Assembly (NCBI GenBank): GCA_034359265.1 | Contig: CP136898.1 | Location: 6,140,501-6,204,500, forward strand | From: Canna indica | Taxonomy: Eukaryota > Streptophyta > Magnoliopsida > Zingiberales > Cannaceae | Reading direction: 5' to 3' | DNA length: 64,000 nucleotides | Shown here: positions 47,077 through 58,947 of the stretch, in pieces | How the letters are laid out: each line of letters begins with the position of its first letter | Numbering within the stretch: the stretch's first letter is position 1 | The notes under the pieces: generated by a model | Database searches by the model: none | What the model was told of the DNA's origin: nothing | Seen by the model: the letters and a program-made list of their open reading frames with translations, nothing else | Program-made: the position numbers and the translations under genes

Positions 47077-48236
47077 CACTCTGCAACAAATCATCTATTT
47101 TTTGACATCAAAACAAGCTAATATTTCGATATCAACAAAAGTCAAAATAATATATTGACGCCAGCAAAAGTGACAAAAACGAGTGCAACATAACGATTGA
47201 GAGCCAGAATGGACATTTCGACGTCTAAGCATGTATCGAAATATTCGACATATTGACGCTTGCTTATAGGCGTTAGCAGGCGTCGATATGTTCATATTGA
47301 CGTCTACAGACAGGCGTCAATATGTTCATATCGACGTCTATAGACAGACGCCAATTTTTTTTAAAAAAAATATTAAAATATTATATACTGACGCCTGTCA
47401 TAGGCGTCGATATGAAGAAAAAAAATAAAAAAAAATAAAGTCGAGGAAAAGGAATTCCTTGGCAGGCTCTGTACGCGGTATTGGAGAATACCGCGTGCGG
47501 CTGCACGCAGCATTAGGAGGGCGATTTTTGCTTCGCTCGATTTTCGCCACGCGGCGAAAATCGAACGGGCGCGGTGCCAACCCGCTCAATTTCCGCCACG
47601 AGGCGGAAATCTACCGTCGAAAAATATTTTAATTAAGAAAATATTTCGGAAAAAATTAGAAAAAAATTAAATGAATACCAGTTAAAAAAAATTGTACTAA
47701 CCTTTATATAAATCCTGGAATCTGAAAAATTTTGATAACCTGAAAGAAGAAGAAGAAAAATTAGATTAAGAAAAAATATATGAGGAAGAAGAAAGGAGGA
47801 GAAAAGAAAAAAAAAGATAATAAGAAAAAGAAGATAGGAAAGAAGAGAAAAGGAGAAGAAGTATTTAAAGAACAGAAGATGAGGGGAAAAAATTGGAAAA
47901 AATTGAAAAAAAAAATTAGAGGCGAGAATTCTCCTTCACTTGGGCAAAGCCCCTCGTCGCGCTCGCGCGCCGAGGGATGCGGACTCGTGCGCCCGCTAAC
48001 CCGTGCGGGACGTCGTCGAGGGGCGCGGGCTCATGCACCCAATAACTCGCCCGGGCGTACGCAAGCATGGGCTCGCACGCCCGCGAGCCCACGCTAGAGG
48101 AATTTCGACGCCTGATGCCAGGCGCCGAAAATTTTAATTATTATTTTTAAATTAAAAAAAATATTTCGACGTCGTTTAAAAACGTCGAAAAAACGTCGAA
48201 ATTTTTCGGACAAAATTTGAGAGTTTTGTTGTAGTG
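47077..48236. mobile_element. Short non-autonomous CACTA element
   Basis: GTT flanks both ends (47074-47076 and 48237-48239). The right end inverted is CACTACAACAAAAC and the left end is CACTCTGCAACAAATC, the same terminus with a small change after CACT. Subterminal copies of GACGCCTGT, AGGCGTCGATATG and GACGTC-type motifs in both orientations fit CACTA structure. The interior has an AAG-rich stretch (47745-47900) and a GC-rich stretch (47940-48100), which together give a lysine- then arginine-rich frame without known homology. The right end is about 340 bases upstream of the GDSL start codon. Confidence 0.8.
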
Positions 48237-48580
48237 GTTAGATATCACATCAGTAAATAATATTTACTATAATAGGTACTATAATTTGAAATAGATTTAA
48301 TACAAATTAAAAGGTAATATATAATTTAAAATAGACACGTTAATTTTTCCAGTATAATATTATCTGCGTATTAAATATATTTCCAAAAATTAACCCGATC
48401 AACAGAAATGCCCGCCCAAGTATTAATAGCAACAATAAATAGAGCCAACTGAACAATGACGGAAGCCTTGTTACAGCTCTGCCCATCCTTTTCCACCTCT
48501 CTCTTTTACCCGCCGGTGCGCCATTTCCCACCTCTACTTATTCAATCATCGTACTCAATCCTCCTCTCCAATCCTAAACT

Positions 48581-50458
48581 ATGGCCGCCCTCCTCCTCCT
48601 CCTCCTCCTCCTCTGCCTCTGCCTTCTGTCCCTGATCGCCGCCGCCTCCCCCCGCGTCCCCGCCCTCATCGTCTTCGGCGACTCCACCGTCGACGCCGGC
48701 AACAACAACCAGATACAGACCGTCCTCAAGAGCAACTTCCGCCCCTACGGCCGCGACTTCCCCGGCGGCCGCCCCACCGGCCGCTTCTGCAACGGCCGCC
48801 TCTCCACCGATTTCATCTCCGAGGCCCTCGGCCTGCCGCCGCTCGTCCCCGCCTACCTCGACCCCGCCTACTCCATCAAGGACTTCGCCAAGGGCGTCTG
48901 CTTCGCCTCCGCCGGCACTGGCCTCGACAATGCCACCTCCGACGTACTTGTAAGTCTGTATCCAATCAATTATCGCTTCGCATGCATGCATGCCTGGCGC
49001 GGAAATTGCATCACAGAGTACGTCATAATTACATATACTTGCATTGATATATGCAGTGAATTAAGTCGATCACTTTATCATGATTAAGTGCATGGATTTA
49101 ACTAACTTGGAGTATATACTATCCATGGAATTCTGCAAAGTGTAGATTTCATCCATTCATTAATCAGGTAGTGATATTAAACAATGGCGCCCATGCAAGC
49201 ACAGCATTGAATTATTTAAATAGTTACAGCGCGAGTAGTTTTTGCTGAATTAGCTAGTAAAAAAACTGTGTGCATGCATGCATTCATTCATTCATTCATT
49301 CATATCCTAATAAGGAAGAGGATTTTAGTTATTTCTACGAGCCAGTTAAATAGTTGATGAACAAAGCAAAGTTAATGAACTTGTTGAGTTAGTAGGGCTG
49401 GAAGTCAGATGCTTGAGCAGTTGTGCCAGCTTTTAGCAGCAAATAAGTGCTGCCTGACTTGTTAGGTGTTCAAGTTAATACTGGAAGGCATTCGCCTTCA
49501 CGTCTCATTTAATGGCATTCGGTGTATCATCTGCTGAGTTTAATTACCACCTTCAATTAATAATTAAGTAAGAGTGCTGGCCTGCATTCACTGACATCAA
49601 CATGAACTGCTTTATTAAAAGTGCCCGACATAGCTATAATTATCCCGTCATAACGGGTACTGACGTAGATTTTCTTCAAGTCTGTGATACCATTATGGAA
49701 GGAGGTGGAATACTTCAAGGAGTACCAACGCAGGCTGATAAAATACGCGGGGAAGGCGGAGGCGAAGCGCATCGTCGACGAGGCGGTCTACATCATAAGC
49801 ATCGGGACCAACGACTTCCTGGAGAACTACTACCTGTTGGTGACCGGCCGACGCCAGCAGTTCACCGTTGACCAGTTCGAGGACTTCCTGATCGACCGCG
49901 CAGCCGAGTTCCTGACCGCCATCTACCGGTTGGGGGCCCGCAAGATATCGTTCGCGGGCCTCGGCGCCATCGGCTGCGTGCCGCTGGAGCGGACGACCAA
50001 CCTGCTCAACGGCGGCGGCTGCATGGAGGAGTACAACAAGGTGGCGCGGGACTTCAACGTCAAGCTGCAGGCGCTGATTGGGCGGCTCGACGCCAAGCTG
50101 CCGGGGCTACGGCTCAGGTACGCGCCGGTGTACGACGGCTTGCTTCGCATCATCGCCGATCCTTCTTCCTACGGTGAGTTTTCTTTCTTTCTTTTTTCTT
50201 TCTATCTTTTAATTTCTTTTATATTGATTTGATAATGAATTAAAATGAAATAAAATAGGAATTGAGAATGTGGACGAGGGGTGTTGCGGGACGGGACGAT
50301 TCGAGATGGGGATTTTGTGCAGGGAGTGGAGTCCATTGACGGCGGCGTGTAAGGATGCGGACAAGTACATATTTTGGGATTCATTCCATCCGACGGAGAA
50401 GATTAATCGCCTGATGGCCGAGGAGACTCTGAGAACCAGCTTGGCTGAGTTCATCTGA
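48581..50458 (+). CDS. GDSL esterase/lipase, three exons, intact
   Basis: Exons are 48581-48949, 49681-50173 and 50259-50458, giving about 353 residues, normal for the SGNH/GDSL plant family. Residues 1-23 are a leucine-rich signal peptide, predicting secretion to the apoplast or wall. Block I is VFGDSTVDAGNNN, with the nucleophile Ser35. Block III is IGTNDF, and block V is DSFHPTEK near residue 328, with catalytic Asp328 and His331. Block II lies in the region GRPTGRFCNGR. CCGTGRFE, found in most plant members, is in exon 3. Such enzymes cleave esters of lipids, cutin monomers or secondary metabolites; the substrate cannot be predicted. Exon 1 is extremely GC-rich at third positions. It appears to be the functional partner of the pseudogene at 53510. 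Confidence 0.95.
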
Positions 50459-50708
50459 TCGACTCTAATTCTTCTCTAATTTCTGGTTTAATTGCTCCAA
50501 CAACATTTATTTATGTATATCGATTAATTAATTTGTATATAAACATTGAAATATATATTATATTATATTACCAAGCGACCCTCTTCTTTGAGGTATATCA
50601 TTCAATTTTTATTATTTTAAAATGATAGTGTATTATTTAACTAATTTAATTTTTTTTATATGTACTTTAACATTGGATTGGTCTGACCTAACGTGACTTG
50701 TGTGGTAT

Positions 50709-51108
50709 TAGAGGTGGTAATGGCCTGCGATCACCCATGAGCGGCAAGAGCTCGGCTTGAAAAATTTTGGGGCCAAGCGAGGCCTGATTCGTATGCGCCC
50801 AAGGGACGAGCTGGGCCCTTGGGACGTAGGTCTACGTGCCAAGCTTGGCACGGCATGGGCCAGGCTAAGCTTAGCGACTGGCCATGCTTTAGCTAGTCGG
50901 CTAGACTTGGTGCCACCTAGGTCTAGCTTGATTTGTGCAAGCCTGGCTAGGTATAGCTAGCCTGACAGGTTTGTCCGATACTTATTTTACTATCTCAAAA
51001 AAAACTTTAAGCTAGGTTGATAGTTCAAATCTTATTGCTAGCCTTAATAATTATTTTTTAAAATATTTCAAACCTGGCCAGCTCATTCACGGTCAATCGC
51101 CACCTCCA
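50709..51108. mobile_element. Decayed hAT-like element
   Basis: The left end TAGAGGTGGTAATGGCC and the inverse of the right end, TGGAGGTGGCGATTGACC, match as hAT-style inverted repeats. The interior holds GGCC/CTTGGC-type motifs. No target duplication survives. Confidence 0.55.
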
Positions 51109-52386
51109 ATATACATAGTGTTAAAGTAAGAACTAAAACAAATCTAAGGGGGTAAAATGAAATTAATGATAATAATTACTTTTCTCCAATATATGTATTA
51201 TAACTAAAGCAAACCATCAAATTCATAAATTTAGGTGTAAAGCCTCATAAATCATAATACCTCCAAACGACCAAAAGTAACATTTCTTTTCGAATTAATA
51301 CCAAGCCGGCCCATATATGACCCATACCGCGGGGGAAATTTTTCCTCCAAGTCCGCCCCGTGATGGGTAGATATCCACGAGTACTACCTGTCCTCGCGGA
51401 TAAATTTGACATTCATTCTTATTCAAACTTGATTTATTTATAAATTATACTTACATCATGATTAAATAGTAGATCTCACAGACTTGACGATTAAAGATTT
51501 TAGACCGAAGTCTTTAATTGGTATGAGATTCTACTACTCAAATTTGATTTATTTATGACCCATACCAAATAATGAATCTTAGTTTCTATAGTATGAGCAA
51601 GTAAGGATTTTGGTTCAAAATAACTAACTAGAGTTATATTTATATTATAACTTACAAGTATTTATTAAATCGGTTGAGAAAAAATGAATATTAATTAAAC
51701 GATTGAAAAAATTAGAAAGATTGAAACGGTTCTAATATCAATTTGAAGGGAAAAAATCAGTTTTGAATTTTTCAAGGTTTTTACGTATAAATATTATGAG
51801 TATGATTAGGGTTATTCATTGGATCCAGTATATCTAATAAACCTAATATAATCCGAACCAATCGAATTAGTTTAAACCTAATAAACCTCGATAATCAGGT
51901 CTGTTTGGGTAAAAGTCAACCAAACACGATTATAATTGAGTCGATTATCAAGTTCCTGATTTTGGAACATGATGACCTATTTTATTTTTTTTATTTATTT
52001 TTTTAAAAAATATTTTTAAAATCTAAAATAATAAAATTAAACCCTAAATATAATGAAAACATATTAAAGATTAAACTTAATAAACCTCTACCTCGTAACA
52101 AAACCACCGTCAACACGTTAAAGTTTAAACCTAATGAAAATTTAGTATTTGGAGTTTAATTACGTATATTTCACTTGTAATTTTGATATAATGTATTGAA
52201 TTTATTGTATTTTAATTTCAGCTCATGATTTTTTTAAATGGGTACCCGAGTACTCGACCGAACTTACTTGACCTAGTTCGGGTTGGGTTAAGTCGACAAA
52301 TTTGAGAAGTGAAAACTCCTAAACCCAACCCAGTCTGATTATTTTTAATTGATTTGAGTTAATTTTTTCTCTAAACTCGACCTGAT

Positions 52387-52974
52387 TAGGGATGTTGACG
52401 GGACAAGGCGGGTACGGGGGTGCTTCCCCATGCTCCCTGCCCTGCGAAGGACATATGATCCTTGTATCCATTAATTCCTCATGGGTAACGAAAATGGATA
52501 CTCGTCATAGGAAAATAGATCCCCGCGAATATTTATGTGTATCCATGAAACTTTGAAGAACATAAGTTAAAATATTTTATTAAAATTCAAACTTAAAATA
52601 ACAAGATAAATGTTCGACGACTATATATATATAGTTAAATAAATATTTAAATTTGAAAAATATAATAAATAGTACATAAACACATAAAATATATTCAAAG
52701 TCCAAATACTTCTTCACGTCAAGATTCATCAAGTCACTCAAGGGTATATTTGTAAATATATAAGGGTATATTTATAATTACAAATATTCTAATCGATAGC
52801 AAGTACATGCGAGTTCAAGTACTATGATATATGTACCCACCCTATATATTAAACGAGAAGAAAAAAATTACACATGAAATCCACATGCATGAGGTTGAAT
52901 ATTGTTCCAATATCTATCATAAATAGCTAAATATCGATATGTACCCGTTTAAGCGGGTACCATTGACATCCCTA
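52387..52974. mobile_element. hAT-like element
   Basis: The left end TAGGGATGTTGACGGG and the inverse of the right end, TAGGGATGTCAATGGTACCC, are clear inverted repeats. I see no matching 8-bp flanks. Its right end is also present in the direct duplication that follows. Confidence 0.6.
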
Positions 52975-53400
52975 GATTCAACCCTACCTATGAACAATAC
53001 TCCTAATTATGATTTTAGTAATTTACCAAACATATATTTTGACAAGTCTTTATAATTAATTACTACATTTGGCTCTAAAATTTAATTCTAAAATCTAATT
53101 CAATCCGTTCCGTTAGAATCCCCAACTGTCTTATGATTGTATCCGAAAACAATTAATATTATCCACACATCTATCATAAAACGAGTAAATGTCGGTAGGT
53201 AACTGCTTAAATGAGTACCATTGACATCCCTAGATTCAACTCGATCTATGCACACTCCTAATTATGATTTTAGTAATTTAATGTTTTTTATTATAGTAAT
53301 TTAACGTATATTTTGACAAGTCTTTATAATTACTACATTTGGCTAAAATTTAATTCTTAAATCTAATTCAATCGGTTCCATTACAATCCCCAACTCTAAC
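52910..53400. repeat. Direct duplication, about 258-bp offset
   Basis: The string CATTGACATCCCTAGATTCA occurs at 52961 and 53219. Diverged similarity extends on both sides through TATTTTGACAAGTCTTTATA and TCCCCAACT. The unit contains the right tip of the hAT-like element plus flanking DNA, and copy 2 ends just before the GDSL pseudogene. Confidence 0.85.
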
Positions 53401-53509
53401 CACACACAAATCAATCCAATCCCCAATTGTATTGTATCCAACAGTAATAAACACAATTGATATATAGATCACCAACTCGAATCACCAATTCCAATTCGTC
53501 CCAACTCTC

Positions 53510-54618
53510 ATGGCCCCCAACTTCCTCTTTGCCCCTCTTCTCTGTCTTCCCTTTCTCGCCGCCGCCGCCTCGTCCCGCATCCCTGTCCTCGTCGTCTTCA
53601 GCGACTCCACCGTTGATGCCGGCAACAATAATCAAATAGACACCATCGCCAAGAGCAACTTTCGGCCGCTTCTTCAATGGGCGCCTCACTACCGACTTCG
53701 TATCCGAGGCCCTCGGCTTGCCGCCCCTCGTCCCGGCGTACCTCGACCCGACTATTCCATCGAGGACTTCGCTTTGGGTGTTAGCTTCGTGTCCGCCGCC
53801 ACCGGGCTCGACAACGCCACCTCCGACATCTTGGTAAGTCGTCTAATTCAATCCTGCATGCATGTTAATTACATCATATATAATGACGTTACGCGATACA
53901 TATACCGGCAAAATAATATCTTTGCACGATTTCTCGCAGAACGTGATACCGATGTGGAAGGAGGTCGAGTACTTCGAGGAGTACATAGCGGGAAATAACT
54001 GCCATGGAGTCGGGCTCCACAAGTGAAACACAAATCTCAAAACTTACTTTGAGATTTGTGTTTCACTCGTGGAGCTAGCCCGGCTCCATACAAATTGTAT
54101 TCTACATAGCGAGGTTAAGAGGACACGGGGGAGGCGCGGGCGACGCACATCGTGAACGAGGCAGTGTACCTCATAAGCATCGGGACGAACGACTTCACGA
54201 TGAATTACTACCAGCCGACACCGGCAGTTCACCGTTGACCATTTTCAAGACTTCCTGATGGACCGCGCCGCCGAGTTCCGGCCTGACCTCACCGCCATCT
54301 ACAGGTTGGGGGCCCGCAAAATCGCATTCATCGGCCTCAGCCCCATTGGTTGCGCCCCGGGGGAGAGGACGAGCAACTTGCTCGAGGGCGGCGGCGGCTG
54401 CGTCGAGAAGTACAACAAGGTGGCGCGAGACTTCAACGTCAAGCTGCAGGAGTTGATGCAACGGCTCAACGCTGAGCTGGCGGGACTGCGGCTGAGATAC
54501 GTGACAGCGTACGACAGCGTACGACAGCCTGCTTCGCATGATTGAGAGCCCTTCCTCTTACGGTGAACTTTGATTTGATTTATTTGTGATTTTTTTGCAA
54601 CAATTAATTAACATTATA

Positions 54619-54649
<31 letters not shown>

Positions 54650-54849
54650 GGGATTTCTAACGTTGACAAGGAATGTTGCGGCACTGGACGTTACGAAATG
54701 GCGTTTTTATGCGCTCAGTTGACTCCATTTAGTTTTGCATGCTGGACGCAGACAAGTACTTATTCTGGGACATATTCCATCCCACGGAGAAAATTAATCG
54801 CCTGCTGGTCGACCATATTCTCAATACCACTTTGGCTGAGTTCTTGTGA
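53510..54849 (+). pseudogene. GDSL esterase/lipase pseudogene (paralog of 48581-50458)
   Basis: The three-exon layout of the intact gene is recognisable: exon 1 from 53510 to about 53833, exon 2 from about 53939 to 54562, exon 3 from about 54651 to 54849. Defects: block I reads VFSDST, with Ser replacing the conserved Gly; about 40 bases are missing after KSNFRP (near 53670), removing YGRDFPGG-type residues and shifting the frame; a further one-base shift lies near 53750 (CTCGACCCGACTATTCC); a 112-base palindromic insertion interrupts exon 2 at 53991-54102; a 10-base tandem duplication (GTACGACAGC) shifts the frame near 54509-54528; and exon 3 is out of frame around 54725-54760. DIFHPTEK replaces DSFHPTEK. 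The splice motifs largely persist. It arose from a tandem duplication and has clearly lost function. Confidence 0.93.
53991..54102. mobile_element. 112-bp palindromic MITE with 9-bp target duplication
   Basis: TACATAGCG flanks the insertion on both sides (53982-53990 and 54103-54111). Inside, an arm from CATGGAGTCGGGCTCCAC through GTGAAACACAAATCTCAAA is followed by a 6-base loop and its near-exact inverse. A 9-bp duplication is the signature of Mutator-superfamily insertion. The element is shorter than most known Mutator MITEs. Confidence 0.85.
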
Positions 54850-54892
54850 ATATACATATTATATATATCCAAAAATTGAATTAACTTCAACA

Positions 54893-54932
<40 letters not shown>

Positions 54933-54955
54933 ATATATATATATATATAAGCGAA
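54625..54955. repeat. AT microsatellites in and after the GDSL pseudogene
   Basis: AT runs lie at about 54627-54649 (end of the last intron) and 54895-54950 (after the stop), with a short interruption TATGTATG in the second. Confidence 0.85.
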
Positions 54956-56577
54956 GCTCAGCTGTCGTTTTATGTAATATGCTTTATATTACAAATTTTA
55001 ATATATCTTTATAATATATATATATATAAGAGAAAAAAGTCTATTTCATCTTTATAGTCTAATTTTGTGGTTCATACATAATTCTTACGAGTATAATTTC
55101 CATCGGACGTGCCGAGCTAACTGGGCCTTGATTCAATTTGGGCCCACAAGTAATTAATGTATTAATATTTGCTATATATTTTTTTAGAAAATGAGAAATT
55201 TGATTTAATTTTAAAACATGCTAGTTTTTGATAAGATATTGTTTGGTTGACTTGAGAAGTAATTTTCTGCATAATATTATAATTCTCATGAATTAATTTT
55301 TCACATATATGTTTCACGGGAAGTATCAAAAAAATATTTAGTTGATAAGAAATTAATTGATAAGTGTAAATTTTCACCTTGAACATTGTTTGATTGACAT
55401 TGGTACTTTCTAGGATCAAGTATATGTTAAATGAATAATATATCATTCTTCCTATAAATTAATATTTTAATTAATATATATTAATATATATGAAAAAAAT
55501 TAAATTTTATTTGCAACTTAATATTTTAATATATAATAAAAAATAGTATAATTTTTTTTCATATATAACTAATATGTTTTATAAATTTTATATAAGAAAA
55601 AATAATTTCTATTTAGAGTTAATATAAAAAATTACATATTTTGATAAAATAATTAAAATAAAATTAAAAAGTAAAAAATTCATGAATTATCTAATCTTAT
55701 AATATTGACAACAATACGGGAATAAAATTATATTTCTCTCAAATATAATGCAGAGAAAGTGCTTACTTAAGTTATACCTTTTGAAAAAATTATATTTTCG
55801 GCAAAATACAAATAAGATAAAAAAATATAATTTTCTGCAACTAAACGGCTCCTAGATATATTCTATTGGGAGAGTTTGTACCCAACAGAGGATTTGCCTT
55901 TGAGAATATAATTAAAAGAGACGTGCATTCGATCACAATATTCATTTGTTAGTACCACTTGATAGAAGAGAACTCTTTAAGTGCAATTAATTTCAGTAAT
56001 TGACACAGTTATAATTAAGCATGCAAGAGTTGAACCTAAAAAAGGTAGTTAATAGCTTAACATGTAATAAAATTAGCTGATGATGTTGAGAGTTGACTTG
56101 TTTTGTTCATGAATCCTCGAAGAAGAGTACTTATTAAATTAATTATTTGGTTAAGCTGATCTGTCGTAGACTTATAATTAAAATGAATATCTGTACCCTT
56201 ATTCACTCCAGGAAGAAAATTAAAATTAATTAATTAATTAATTAATTAATTAATTAATACAATGTTACAAGAGTGGGGATCTACTTTTATATAACTATAA
56301 CCCTTAAATGCCTAGACTTAATCAATCACTGGGTATCCATATGATTAGCAAATAACTACAAAACCCTGCAGAGAAATCATCCACAATTGCATGCCCGAGC
56401 CGTTCCCATGCAAAATTGCAAACGCGGCCTCTCGTGATCCGCTGTTCCCATCGCGCGTTCACGTACGAGCCAATCCAGACCGTCTATTTTATGACACCCA
56501 TTAATCTCGTTCGCCGATTCATGTTTCACCTAGAGTGTTAAAACACTCGCCGGACGATCCGTGTGCGATTTAATTAC
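54956..56577. other. Intergenic, AT-rich
   Basis: No gene is seen. A TTAA tetranucleotide repeat lies at about 56224-56261. The sequence becomes GC-richer after 56380, toward the promoter of the next gene. Confidence 0.5.
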
Positions 56578-56585
56578 CACGTGGC
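56578..56585 (+). promoter_or_regulatory. G-box/ABRE-like CACGTGGC
   Basis: CACGTGGC is the canonical ABA-response/G-box core and lies about 460 bases upstream of the At1g16860-like ATG. Binding by bZIP or bHLH factors is plausible but inferred from the motif only. Confidence 0.4.
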
Positions 56586-57046
56586 GCCCATGTCTTGCTA
56601 CGTCAACAGCAGCCTTCAACGTGCAGACGTGCTCCCGTTGTCGGGAACCCTGAGGGATCACTCCATCACACATACGCACGGCCGTTCGTTGGCCAGTCTA
56701 CGGTACTGATTCAATCTCACTTTACGTCCGGTACGGATCTTATACAAGTGCACGCTATATGCTTGCTTATAATTTATAAAGGTTATCCAAAAACTGGACG
56801 GTTCTGATTGCTTGTAAAAGTTATCTACGAGTTCTCAAGCGAAGTATAATTATTATGAGCAGTTTATTGATACAGAATCTACGAATTTATGTGCATATGA
56901 ATAAAAAATTGTAAATATAAACTGCATGAATGAACATCAATTCTTCACTAATTCATTATCTTTTTATAGAGAAGTTGCTAAAAAACGTGGATATCAATAA
57001 CTGGACAGCTCTGATCTCTCTCTCTCTCTCTCTTTCTCCTGCCGCC

Positions 57047-58655
57047 ATGTCGGGGCGAACCGCGGCGCATCAATTGAGCAATGGCATGCTCGTCTCCAGG
57101 CCACTTCCGACGTCGCCCAGGGAGCGGCCAGCGCCGTCTTCGTGCGCGGCTCCCTACACCGGCAGCGACTTCAACAAGTCCGGCGAGTTCGGCAGGATGT
57201 TCAACATCCCCGCCGCCGATTCCACCGTCGCGCTATCCTCTTCCTCCAGGTGCAGTTCCTGGAACCGCTCCCCGTCGCCACGCTCGTATCCCTCCTCCTT
57301 CCGCTTCTCCCCAGTCCCAGCGACCGGGCTCATCACCTCCGGCCCGGTGCGGGGCTCGAGCAGGTCTCACACGCCCATAGCGTCTTCCCGGGCCGGGAGG
57401 AACGAGTCGGCCGTGACGGAGATTCAGGATGAGGGATTCGCGTTCGGGGCGTCGAGGGCGTGGGGATGGGCCAGATGGCTGCTGGCGGTGGTGCTCGCCG
57501 TGGGGATCGCGGCCGGGGCGTTGGTGTGGGTGGTGCTGGGGAGGATGGAGATACTGGTTGGGGTGGCGACGGTGACGGGCGTGGTGGCGGCAGTGGCTGC
57601 ATGGAATCGGGTGATGAGGGGGACGGAAGTGGAGCGGTTGTTGAGGCGCCATCCGAACTCCTTAATCGACCCGAGAAATCTCCCAATTGGGGAGGTAGTT
57701 AAGATAACTGGAGTACGTAGGTTTCCCTTAATTAACTAATTAATGAGTTAATTAGTATTATGACGCATTAATTACACTCCTCTGCAGCATGTGACGTGTG
57801 GAAGTATTCCTCTTGAGACATCTTACCGGAAGATATCAAGGTGCATATATGCATCCACTGAACTATACGAGCACAGAGCGCGGAGTGGATTTCCTGCTAA
57901 TCCAAAGCATAAGTGGTTTACGTGGGGATTGAGAAACTCCCAGGTGACTCTTCTGATCTCATATCTCTCGAGTTTATATTTGAGCATATATTTCTAGTGT
58001 TGATGCTCGTCATGAAAAATGGCGCATATCTTGCACTCCAAATTTTAAGCGAGTTCTTAACTTTTTTGAAAAAGTCTTCTACGTTGACAGAGACATGTGG
58101 CAGATTTTTACATATCGGATTCAACAACTGGGATGAGGTTTCTCGTGAGAGCAGGCAATGGAGCCAAAGTTACATCCTTTGTGAACTCAGCAATTGTAAT
58201 GGAGATGCATAAAAAGAATAATAACGATCTTTCTCTTGATTTCTTGAGTTGGCTGACAGAGCATAATCTTTCTAGTGATGACCACAGAATGCGCCTTAAA
58301 GAAGGGTAACATATTACTCCATATATATGTGAATTTCTGATATATATGACTTCTTGTGTGTGTTGTTTTAATTAAGAACTAATTAATGGTAATTGATTTT
58401 TGTGCCAAAATTTTATTCTTTCAGTATTTTGATCAAACATGTCATGTGTGTGATGCATGTAATAGGTATATTAAAGAGGGCAGTACTGCCAGTGTTATGG
58501 GTGTTCTCAGGATGAATGAAAACCTCTTAATGATCGATCCTTCATATGATTTCTCGACCGGATGTCAGTGGAGCAGCTGCTTGTTCCCCTTGTTTGTTCA
58601 AGGTCTTATCCTGATTGGAGATGAAAGCACAGATGAGATGGTATACCAAGTGTAA
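57047..58655 (+). CDS. At1g16860-like two-TM membrane protein, four exons
   Basis: Exons are 57047-57712, 57788-57943, 58091-58305 and 58466-58655, joining to about 408 residues. The start is the ATG in a GCCGCC context after a CT-rich leader. The N-terminus has SHQLSNG-like AHQLSNGM and APYTGSDFNKSGEFGRMFNI, then a serine/proline/arginine-rich region with ATGLITSGPV, all hallmarks of the uncharacterised plant family typified by Arabidopsis At1g16860. Two transmembrane helices lie at residues 144-163 and 169-186. The C-terminal domain follows with VKITG, CGSIPLETSYRKISRCIY, FTWGLRNSQ and YIKEGSTASVMGVLRMNENL. Database names linking this family to ubiquitin-specific protease C19 are not supported by catalytic residues I can see. 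The molecular role is unknown. Confidence 0.93.
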
Positions 58656-58947
58656 GTTTGATCTAATTCCTCATTTAGTCCTTTTAAGTTTTGTACATAT
58701 ATTCCCCACTGATTATATATCAATACAATGAAACAGCCAGACACAAAAAGATGGTTTGCAGAAAAAATCAATTAAATAATTAAAATGACTAAGCAGTTCT
58801 CTCTCTATCCTAATAATAACAAAGAATTGAGCATATCTAAACTGCACATCATGAGACCTAATAAGTCCTTGTGGCAGAAGTACAACCTCCATCTGTCATT
58901 TGGTAATTTGTCGAGAGCAATAGACTACATTTGTTGGTGGAGAATCA
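58656..58947. other. Convergent intergenic gap between two stop codons
   Basis: Only 292 bases separate the stop codons of the At1g16860-like gene (+) and EHD (-). Both 3' UTRs must lie here and may overlap. No repeat is obvious. Confidence 0.7.

Larger units (their letters stand above)
50459..53509. other. Spacer between the two GDSL copies
   Basis: About 3 kb of AT-rich DNA with hAT-like relics and a duplicated segment; no other gene is visible. Confidence 0.6.

Noticed and set aside
47780..48097. Lysine- then arginine-rich open frame
   Set aside because: Comes from an AAG-rich tract and a GC-rich tract inside a non-autonomous CACTA element; no family resemblance.
48542..48991. Minus-strand Gly/Ala/Glu-rich frame opposite GDSL exon 1
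   Set aside because: Antisense shadow caused by strong third-position GC bias.
57233..57686. Minus-strand proline/histidine/arginine-rich open frames opposite the At1g16860-like exon 1
   Set aside because: Antisense shadows of a GC-rich exon.
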